Assembly (NCBI GenBank): GCA_050296515.1
Contig: JBNKRJ010000127.1
Coordinates: forward strand, 1-64,000
Source of the DNA: NBLH01 sp050296515
GTDB lineage: Bacteria; Bacteroidota; Bacteroidia; Bacteroidales; NBLH01
Reading direction: 5' to 3'
Length of the DNA: 64,000 nt
Below are positions 54,371 through 61,108 of this stretch, one piece after another; position 1 is the first letter of the stretch; the number at the start of each line of letters is the position of its first letter. The notes beneath the pieces were generated by a model. That model worked only from the letters and a program-made list of their open reading frames with translations, did not search any database and was not told the origin of the DNA. The translations under genes and the position numbers were made by a program.

Positions 54371-56065
54371 ATGAATTTTTTTAGGTACATACAAGAGCTA
54401 TTTAGTTATGATGCAAGCACACCAATGATCTTTAACAGTGGTGCTTTTTTAGCTCTGTTTATTGTTTTTATTGCAATTTATGCATTTATTCATAAAAACA
54501 GGGTTACAGTTACCCTCTTTGTAATAGCATTTAGCTTGTTATTTTATTATAAGTCAAGTGGGTTGTATTTATGGATATTGGTTTTTACAACAGTTACAGA
54601 TTTTAGTTTTGCCCTGGCAATAACAGAGGCAAAAAAGAAGATTTTCAAACAAATCTGGCTTTTTTTATCTGTTGGCGTAAGCTTAGGGATTTTATTTTAT
54701 TTTAAGTATACCAATTTCTTCCTGAGTAACTTTTATGCAATAGCTGGAGAAAACTTTCAGCCATTGGATATCTTCCTTCCAATAGGAATCTCTTTTTATA
54801 CTTTTCAATCAATTAGTTATGTGCTGGATGTTTACTGGAAGAAACTTGAGCCGACAAAAAATATTTTGGATTATGCTTTTTACCTGACATTCTTCCCTCA
54901 GTTGGTGGCTGGTCCTATCGTAAAAGCGAATTTGTTTTTACCCCAGCTACAAAAACCTATAACAATTAAGAAAGATGAGGTTTATGCCGGACTTTGGTTA
55001 ATAATGATTGGTTTGTTTAAAAAAGCTGTCATTGCTGACTACATCTCGCAATACAATGATTTGGTTTTTGGTGATCCGAGTCATTATTCTGGTTTTGAGA
55101 ATCTGATGGCTGTTTATGGCTACACTTTGCAAATCTATTGTGATTTTTCAGGTTATTCTGATATGGCTATTGGACTAGGCAAAGTCATGGGCTTTGATTT
55201 AGGGGTTAACTTTAACTTTCCTTATAAGGCTTACAATATTACAGATTTCTGGAGAAGATGGCACATTTCACTTTCATCGTGGTTGCGCGATTATTTGTAT
55301 ATCCCTCTTGGAGGAAACCGAAAAGGAAAAGTGCGGATGTATGTTAACTTGTTTATAACCATGTTTTTAGGGGGCTTGTGGCACGGAGCATCATGGAAGT
55401 TTGTGTTTTGGGGGGCTTGGCATGGGCTGGCTCTTGCTATTCATAAAGGAACGAAAAAAGTGCTGGATAAAATTCCTAATAAGTGGCCATCTAATTCGGC
55501 TTCATGGTTTCTGACTTTCCATTTCGTAATTTTCTTATGGATATTTTTTAGAGCTAATAATATTGAACATGAAGTTTATAAGTACAATGAGCAATTAGCT
55601 GAAAACACAAGAACAGAATCATCTATAAATTACAAGGATGGGAACAATGAATTGCTTGTGAAAGTATTCAGAAACGATAGTCTGATTAATACAGTAACAA
55701 AACCATTAGATGTAAAAGAAAACAATTTGGTGATTAGAACCGAAGTTGTTGGCGGTATTGAAACCATTAAAGTAAATCAGGTGGAAGATGCTTTTAATGT
55801 GGCCTGGTCAATGATTAGCAAAATTGCTACCGATACTGATTTTACCTATGCCTGGCCATTTTTAAAGGTCCGTTACATTTGGGTGATACTATTGGTAATT
55901 GGGTTTGTAATGCATTCAACACCAACTAACTGGAATCAAAAAATCATGGAAGGATATATACGGGCACCTTACTTGCTAAAGGTCTTTGTCTTTGTGATTT
56001 TGGTTCAAATGGTTGTTCAGTTTAAGTCAGAGGATGTGCAGCCATTTATTTACTTCCAGTTCTAG
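54371..56065 (+). CDS. MBOAT-family membrane O-acyltransferase (AlgI-like)
   Basis: This multi-helix membrane acyltransferase likely passes acetyl groups across the membrane for polysaccharide O-acetylation. Signatures: PIGISFYTFQSISYVLDVY, FFPQLVAGPIVKA, YCDFSGYSDMAIGLG, NITDFWRRWHISLSSWLRDYLYIPLGGNRKG and the catalytic-site LWHGASW (H338). Between FFRANN (about 397) and VEDAFNVAW (about 471), where relatives continue directly, there is an added polar segment of about 70 residues, probably periplasmic. Length 564. It is coupled to the SGNH partner. No exopolysaccharide cluster is next to it, so the target is unknown. Confidence 0.92.
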   Translation: MNFFRYIQELFSYDASTPMIFNSGAFLALFIVFIAIYAFIHKNRVTVTLFVIAFSLLFYYKSSGLYLWILVFTTVTDFSFALAITEAKKKIFKQIWLFLSVGVSLGILFYFKYTNFFLSNFYAIAGENFQPLDIFLPIGISFYTFQSISYVLDVYWKKLEPTKNILDYAFYLTFFPQLVAGPIVKANLFLPQLQKPITIKKDEVYAGLWLIMIGLFKKAVIADYISQYNDLVFGDPSHYSGFENLMAVYGYTLQIYCDFSGYSDMAIGLGKVMGFDLGVNFNFPYKAYNITDFWRRWHISLSSWLRDYLYIPLGGNRKGKVRMYVNLFITMFLGGLWHGASWKFVFWGAWHGLALAIHKGTKKVLDKIPNKWPSNSASWFLTFHFVIFLWIFFRANNIEHEVYKYNEQLAENTRTESSINYKDGNNELLVKVFRNDSLINTVTKPLDVKENNLVIRTEVVGGIETIKVNQVEDAFNVAWSMISKIATDTDFTYAWPFLKVRYIWVILLVIGFVMHSTPTNWNQKIMEGYIRAPYLLKVFVFVILVQMVVQFKSEDVQPFIYFQF

Positions 56066-56208
56066 GTGCTCAAACTTTTTTTATGCAGATAGTGCGTTTA
56101 ACATATAATGGCTAAAATCTTCCATTTGCTTAACTTTAAATGCTATTGATTGAGGTTTGTAAAAAATGTCTTAATTTTAGGAACCTTTTATTCAAATTTA
56201 AACCTGTT

Positions 56209-56949
56209 ATGAAGAGGGCATTGTATTTTATACTAATTCTTTTTTTGTTTAACCCTGTTGTTTCTGCTCAAAAAATGTTTGAATCTGATATTATTAAAAC
56301 CTTTGATAGTGATCTCGAAATCACCTTTATTGGTCATGGCTCCTTAATGTTTAAATTCAACGAAAAAATCATTCAAGTTGACCCGTTTTCGGATGTCGCT
56401 GATTACTCGAAACTTCCTAAAGCTGATTTGGTGCTAATTACACATGAGCATTTTGATCATTTGGATATGAAAGCTTTGAGCTTGACTTTAAAGGAAAATA
56501 CCATTGTTTTAATGCCAGAGAAATGCAAAAGTAAAGCAACAGATATAAAGAATGTTGAGGTTGTTAAAAATGGAGATAAAAAAGAGCTCTTTGAAGTAAC
56601 GATTGAAGCAATCCCTGCTTATAACCTGGTTCATAAGAGGGATAATGGTGAGTTTTTTCATCCTAAAGGACAAGGGAATGGGTATGTTTTGACTTTTAAT
56701 GATAAAAAGGTTTTAGTTGCTGGAGATACAGAGAATATTCCTGAAATTAAAGGCCTTAAAGATATAGATATTGCATTTTTGCCAATGAATCTGCCCTATA
56801 CAATGACACCAGAAATGGTTGCAGATGCAGCCAAGACGTTTAAGCCAAAGATATTATACCCGTATCATTATGGGAAAACTGATACAAACAAACTGGTAGA
56901 ATTGCTTAAAGACGATAAATCAATTGATGTTAGAATAAGAAAAATGTAA
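56209..56949 (+). CDS. Exported metallo-beta-lactamase-fold hydrolase
   Basis: A signal peptide (NPVVSAQ) is followed by an MBL-fold domain of the UlaG/UPF0173 type: ITFIGHGSLMFKF, DPFSDVADY, LVLITHEHFDHLD (zinc motif HxHxDH), GNGYVLTFNDKKVLVAGDTE and ILYPYHYGKTD. Close relatives are cytoplasmic, but this one is exported. The substrate is unknown. The frame is open to 56140; ATG at 56209 is chosen because it starts the signal peptide. It lies 144 bp after the MBOAT gene. Confidence 0.87.
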   Translation: MKRALYFILILFLFNPVVSAQKMFESDIIKTFDSDLEITFIGHGSLMFKFNEKIIQVDPFSDVADYSKLPKADLVLITHEHFDHLDMKALSLTLKENTIVLMPEKCKSKATDIKNVEVVKNGDKKELFEVTIEAIPAYNLVHKRDNGEFFHPKGQGNGYVLTFNDKKVLVAGDTENIPEIKGLKDIDIAFLPMNLPYTMTPEMVADAAKTFKPKILYPYHYGKTDTNKLVELLKDDKSIDVRIRKM

Positions 56950-57016
56950 TTCTCTTTCATCAATTCTTGTTATAATTCCCAAATTTCTAATTTCAAATAC
57001 ACAAATTTCTAAAATT

Positions 57017-58696
57017 ATGTCTGACGATAAAAAAATAATCTTTTCAATGGTTGGGGTTAGTAAGACCTTCCCTCCACATAAAAAAGTATTGAATAATATC
57101 TATTTATCCTTCTTTTATGGAGCCAAGATAGGCGTTATTGGTTTAAACGGTTCTGGTAAATCAACCTTGTTAAAAATAATTGCCGGGATTGAAAAATCTT
57201 TTGAGGGTGAGGTTGCTTTTTCTGATGGATATACAGTTGGATATCTTGAGCAAGAACCACAATTAGATGATAATAAAACAGTTCGTGAAATAGTTGAAGA
57301 GGGAACTGCCGAAATTGTTGCTATACTGAAAGAGTATGAAGAAGTAAACCTTAAGTTCTCAGAACCAATGTCGGATGATGAAATGAACAAACTCATTGAA
57401 AGGCAGGGAGAACTTTCAGATTTAATTGACCAACACAATGGCTGGGAGCTGGATAATAAACTCGAACGAGCAATGGATGCCCTTCGTTGTCCACCAGAAG
57501 ACGCTATTGTGAAAAATCTTTCAGGAGGTGAACGAAGAAGGGTGGCATTGTGCAGATTATTGTTAAAGGAGCCAGATGTTCTATTACTTGATGAGCCTAC
57601 TAACCACCTTGATGCTGAGTCGGTTGACTGGTTGGAGCAACACTTACAACAATACAAGGGAACTGTAATTGCAATTACTCACGATAGGTATTTCCTTGAT
57701 AATGTAGCCGGCTGGATTCTTGAGCTGGACAGAGGCGAAGGTATTCCATGGAAAGGAAATTATTCATCATGGTTAGATCAAAAGACAAAACGACTTGAGC
57801 AGGAAGAAAAAACAGAAAGCAAAAGGCGCAAAACTCTTGAGAGAGAATTGGAATGGGTAAGGATGAGTCCGAAAGCCCGTCATGCCAAATCAAAAGCTAG
57901 ATTGGGTGCTTATGACAAATTATTAAACCAGGATGCAAAAGAAAAGGAAAAGCGATTGGAAATCTTTATTCCAAACGGACCTCGTTTAGGTGATGTTGTA
58001 ATTGACGCTCAAGGTGTTTCAAAAGCTTATGGAGAAAAATTATTGTTTGACAACCTTGAGTTTAAGCTTCCTCCAGCAGGTATTGTTGGAATTATTGGCC
58101 CAAATGGAGCCGGTAAAACCACCTTGTTTAGAATGATTATGGGGCAGGAAACTGTTGATAAAGGGAGTTTCAAAGTAGGAGAAACGGTAAAATTGGGTTA
58201 TGTAGATCAGCAACATACCAGTATTGATCCTGAAAAAACAGTTTACCAGGTAATCTCTGGTGGAGGAGAAGAAATTCGTTTAGGTAATCAACTGATTAAC
58301 TCAAGAGCGTATGTTGGTCGCTTCAATTTTACAGGCGCTGACCAAGAGAAAAAGTGCGGTATCCTTTCAGGTGGTGAACGAAATCGTTTACATTTGGCGT
58401 TGACTTTAAAAGAAGAAGCAAACGTACTGCTTCTTGATGAGCCAACCAACGACATTGATGTGAATACTCTTCGTGCTTTGGAAGAAGGTTTGGAAAATTT
58501 TGCAGGATGTGCTGTTGTAATTTCGCACGACAGATGGTTCCTTGACAGGGTGGCTACACACATTTTAGCTTTTGAAGGTGATTCACAAGTGTATTATTTT
58601 GAAGGAAGCTATTCAGAATACGAAGAAAACCGTAAAAAACGATTGGGTGACGAAGGACCTAAAAGAATTAAATACAGAAAATTAACATCAGATTAA
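57017..58696 (+). CDS. ettA: Energy-dependent translational throttle protein EttA (ABC-F)
   Basis: EttA is a ribosome-binding ABC-F ATPase that gates the first elongation steps by energy state. Two nucleotide-binding domains: Walker A GLNGSGKS and GPNGAGKT, signature motifs NLSGGERRR and LSGGERNR, Walker B LLLDEPTNHLD and LLLDEPTNDID. The interdomain linker with ELEWVRMSPKARHAKSKARL and the arm region are EttA-type. Length 559 versus about 555 for E. coli. It is not in an operon. Confidence 0.96.
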   Translation: MSDDKKIIFSMVGVSKTFPPHKKVLNNIYLSFFYGAKIGVIGLNGSGKSTLLKIIAGIEKSFEGEVAFSDGYTVGYLEQEPQLDDNKTVREIVEEGTAEIVAILKEYEEVNLKFSEPMSDDEMNKLIERQGELSDLIDQHNGWELDNKLERAMDALRCPPEDAIVKNLSGGERRRVALCRLLLKEPDVLLLDEPTNHLDAESVDWLEQHLQQYKGTVIAITHDRYFLDNVAGWILELDRGEGIPWKGNYSSWLDQKTKRLEQEEKTESKRRKTLERELEWVRMSPKARHAKSKARLGAYDKLLNQDAKEKEKRLEIFIPNGPRLGDVVIDAQGVSKAYGEKLLFDNLEFKLPPAGIVGIIGPNGAGKTTLFRMIMGQETVDKGSFKVGETVKLGYVDQQHTSIDPEKTVYQVISGGGEEIRLGNQLINSRAYVGRFNFTGADQEKKCGILSGGERNRLHLALTLKEEANVLLLDEPTNDIDVNTLRALEEGLENFAGCAVVISHDRWFLDRVATHILAFEGDSQVYYFEGSYSEYEENRKKRLGDEGPKRIKYRKLTSD

Positions 58697-58760
58697 AAAA
58701 TCACCACAGATAACGCAGATTAACACAGAAAATTTATAATCCATGTTAATCTGTGTTATT
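58692..58760. repeat. Intergenic repeat (ATCTGTGGTGA type), inverted copy
   Basis: Read on the minus strand it gives TGTGTTAATCTGCG, then TTATCTGTGGTGA and T-rich DNA; the plus-strand arms TAACGCAGATTAACA (58711-58725) and TGTTAATCTGTGTTA (58744-58758) also pair with one mismatch. A second copy of the unit, in direct orientation, lies at 59129-59170, so the pair brackets the VOC gene in opposite orientations. Confidence 0.7.
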
Positions 58761-58805
58761 TGTAGTAAAGTAAGACCGGACTTTGACTTACATGGCAACT
58801 CACAA

Positions 58806-59081
58806 ATGGAGCTGGAAATATCACCCTTAGGCATACCAACTGATAAAGTAATGCCTGGTGAAAAGTACCTGCCTAAATTTAAGTTTTTTGTCTCAGGATT
58901 TAGTACAAGTCCTTTTGGTGTTGAATGGATGCGATTTGAACCTGATTCTCCTATCCCTGAACTAATTAAAACAGTACCTCATCTGGTATTTGAAGTCGAC
59001 AATTTGGATAAAGAATTAGCAAAAAACAACTTTGAAATTTTTGCAGGACCAACAATTGAATTAATGGAGTTTACAAAATAA
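58806..59081 (+). CDS. VOC-family (glyoxalase-like) protein, possibly internally shortened
   Basis: The protein MELEISPLGIPTDKVMPGEKYLPKFKFF... follows a VOC-superfamily group with the block GVEWMRFEPDSPIPELIKTVPHLVFEVDNLDKEL and the ending PTIELMEF. In remembered relatives about 18 residues (an EPN/SPSEGV-type strand pair) stand between the middle helix and the end; here NFEIFAGPTIELMEF is direct, suggesting an in-frame deletion. The frame is open to 58743 inside the repeat; ATG at 58806 fits the family start. It has 91 residues and lies between inverted repeats. Confidence 0.65.
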   Translation: MELEISPLGIPTDKVMPGEKYLPKFKFFVSGFSTSPFGVEWMRFEPDSPIPELIKTVPHLVFEVDNLDKELAKNNFEIFAGPTIELMEFTK

Positions 59082-59128
59082 ATAGTTTAAAGATTAGTAT
59101 TCATCATTCAAGTTCGTTTGAATTATCT

Positions 59129-59170
59129 TTGTCTTTGTGCTAATCTGTGAAATCTGTGGTGAAAAATTTT
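59129..59170. repeat. Intergenic repeat (ATCTGTGGTGA type), direct copy
   Basis: TTTGTGCTAATCTGTGA, then AATCTGTGGTGAAAAATTTT, matches the minus strand of 58692-58729. It ends 5 bp before the pdxH start, so it also forms that gene's leader. Confidence 0.7.
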
Positions 59171-59174
59171 AATT

Positions 59175-59816
59175 ATGCTACGCGATTTATCCAATAAAAA
59201 AACAAACTATACCTTATCAGAACTAAGTAAGAATGAAGCTGCTAAAGATCCTGTTAAGCAATTTGTTAGTTGGCTTGATGTTGCTATAAATGAGCAGGTT
59301 AAAGAGCCGAATGCAATGGTGTTATCAACCGTGAGTAGTGACTTAAAACCTTCGTCAAGGGTAGTTTTGTTAAAGGGAGTTGGAAACGAAGGATTTATTT
59401 TTTATACCAACTATCTAAGCAAAAAGGGGAATGAGTTAGCATATAATAATAATGCCTCGTTAGTGTTTTTTTGGCCTGAATTGGAACGACAGGTAAGAGT
59501 AGAAGGAATCGTAAAGAAATTAAAGTCTGAATTATCGGACGAGTATTTTAGTAAGCGACCTGAGGACAGTAAAATTGGAGCAATCATTTCGCCACAATCT
59601 CAAATTATTCCCAATCGCGATTTTTTATTGGAAAAGAAGCGAGAGTTGGAAAAAGGTTTGGAGGAAAATAAATTGAAACGTCCAAATTACTGGGGTGGGT
59701 ACATACTCTCTCCAAACTTGTTTGAGTTTTGGCAGGGAAGACCAAACCGGCTAAACGATCGTATTCAATACAGCCTTGAAAATATGAGCTGGAAAATTGT
59801 TAGATTAGCACCTTAA
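59175..59816 (+). CDS. pdxH: Pyridoxamine 5'-phosphate oxidase
   Basis: PdxH oxidises PNP or PMP to pyridoxal 5'-phosphate using FMN. Signatures: NAMVLSTVSSDLKPSSRVVLLKG, FIFYTNYLSKKGNELAYNNNASLVFFWPELERQVRVEG (FMN site), SPQSQIIPNRD, and the C-terminal WGGYILSPNLFEFWQGRPNRLNDRIQY. Length 213 is normal. It starts 5 bp after a repeat copy and supplies the cofactor used by the PLP enzymes encoded in this genome. Confidence 0.95.
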   Translation: MLRDLSNKKTNYTLSELSKNEAAKDPVKQFVSWLDVAINEQVKEPNAMVLSTVSSDLKPSSRVVLLKGVGNEGFIFYTNYLSKKGNELAYNNNASLVFFWPELERQVRVEGIVKKLKSELSDEYFSKRPEDSKIGAIISPQSQIIPNRDFLLEKKRELEKGLEENKLKRPNYWGGYILSPNLFEFWQGRPNRLNDRIQYSLENMSWKIVRLAP

Positions 59817-59836
59817 CAACCAAATAAAGTTGACAA

Positions 59837-59935
59837 AAATGAAACATCCATGATTAATTTTAATCACACACGATCATGATTATTGTTTTTAATAGACAGA
59901 TATTATAATAAGTTTAGTCTTGTGGATGTTGCATT
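59837..59935. repeat. 99-bp repeat with imperfect inverted ends, copy 2
   Basis: AAATGAAACATCCATG (59837-59852) pairs with TGTGGATGTTGCATTT (59920-59935). It is the same length and sequence type as copy 1 at 53446-53544, and the match continues to about 59970 (AAATAAAAATAATTAAAAA, then AAACAGATGAAA). It runs directly into the duplicated GTG leader. Confidence 0.75.
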
Positions 59936-59965
59936 TGGTAAATAAAAATAATTAAAAATAAACAG

Positions 59966-60148
59966 ATGAAACCCTCATAGAGGGATTTATAGAGAAACTT
60001 AACTTAACGAAGTGATCTCATGAGCAAAGCGAATAATCGCTCTACAAAAGAATATGTTTGACCTTGCGAAGCAAGCTCATGAACTCCATATAAATAGTTT
60101 AAGAAAAGTGAATAAATATCAATTACTTAACTAAAATTTAAAAAAGTG
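59966..60148 (+). repeat. Duplicated 5' leader, copy B
   Basis: This stretch starts with the small palindrome (CCCTCATAGAGGG) and runs to the GTG start at 60146. It matches copy A before the C69 dipeptidase, with a perfect 56-bp match (60062-60117), the hairpin CTTGCGAAGCAAG, and the last 25 bp including GTGAAA. Copy B has about 36 bp extra near 60000-60035. Confidence 0.85.
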
Positions 60149-60814
60149 AAATACACACTGAAAATAATTCTTGTAGCGGCTTATTTTTTTGTAACAAATA
60201 CATCTATTGCCCAGGAGGCAAGCCGCAATAAATCAAATGTTTACATGAATGGGATGGGTTTCGATGTTCTGGTTAAACGATTTGATAACCCCGAAAGGGG
60301 AAAATGGCAAAAACCAGATCTTGTTATTGAAAAACTAGGTGATGTAAGTAACAAAACCATTGGCGATATTGGGGCAGGTACCGGATACTTTTCATTCAGG
60401 CTGGCAAAAAAGGCAAAAAAAGTAATTGCAATTGATGTTGATCAGCGCTTTGTTGATTATGTGAAAGCGAAAAAAGAAAGAGAAAAAGTTGAAAATGTTG
60501 AAGCCAGATTGGTAGAATATGGTGATCCAAAACTTTCTGATAATGAATTGGATGCTATAATTATTGTAGATACTTACCATCATATTGATAACCGAATTGA
60601 TTATTTCAAAAAGTGCCTGAAAGGACTCTCTGATAATGGAATACTGATGATAGTTGATTTTAAAAAAGACAAGGAAATAAACTTTGGGCCACCGTATGAT
60701 CATAAAATCTCTTATAAGCAGGTAGAAGAGGAAATAAAAAAGGCCGGTTTCAAAAATATATCTGTGGATAAAACATCATTGACCTACCAGTATATAATTA
60801 TTGCAGAAAAATAA
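60146..60814 (+). CDS. Class I SAM-dependent methyltransferase with signal peptide
   Basis: The Rossmann methyltransferase fold is shown by TIGDIGAGTGYFSFRLA (motif I), VIAIDVDQRFVDYV (acidic end of strand 2) and ELDAIIIVDTYHHIDN. A clear N-terminal signal peptide (MKYTLKIILVAAYFFVTNTS, then IAQ) would export it, which is odd because SAM is cytoplasmic. The start is GTG (60146-60148) within the duplicated leader. The target is unknown. It is monocistronic; the next gene is 295 bp away beyond a MITE. Confidence 0.83.
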   Translation: MKYTLKIILVAAYFFVTNTSIAQEASRNKSNVYMNGMGFDVLVKRFDNPERGKWQKPDLVIEKLGDVSNKTIGDIGAGTGYFSFRLAKKAKKVIAIDVDQRFVDYVKAKKEREKVENVEARLVEYGDPKLSDNELDAIIIVDTYHHIDNRIDYFKKCLKGLSDNGILMIVDFKKDKEINFGPPYDHKISYKQVEEEIKKAGFKNISVDKTSLTYQYIIIAEK

Positions 60815-60837
60815 TGCCTGAGACTTTTTGATTTCAT

Positions 60838-61014
60838 GATTATGATTCAATGTCGTTTAGTTAGCGTTTTCTTCCGTTATTACGAGGAGGAACGATGAAG
60901 TAATCCCTTCAAAGATTACTCCTTTCAGTCATGAGAAAAGTTGCTTTGCTATTGCTCATAATGATGAGGTCCTTTCAATAGATAGTCTAAACTAAACGAC
61001 ATTGGATTATGATT
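60838..61014. mobile_element. 157-bp MITE with 15-bp terminal inverted repeats and 10-bp target duplication
   Basis: CAATGTCGTTTAGTT (60848-60862) is exactly inverted at 60990-61004. Directly outside each end stands GATTATGATT (60838-60847 and 61005-61014), a perfect 10-bp direct repeat of the target site. The inside (157 bp in total) has no reading frame. It is therefore a non-autonomous transposable element. A 10-bp duplication fits IS4-type transposases (inference). No matching full-length IS is in the window. Confidence 0.92.
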
Positions 61015-61108
61015 TGATAATTTCATAACTAAGAAATTATATTTTCATGCTGAGAAAAATATTTTTCACAAGCAGGAGATTTAGAACAGAACCTTAACAA
61101 ACAAAACA

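Noticed and set aside
57115..57657. 180-codon frame antisense to ettA
   Set aside because: It lies wholly within the ABC-F coding sequence and is Ser-rich low-complexity, typical of a shadow frame.
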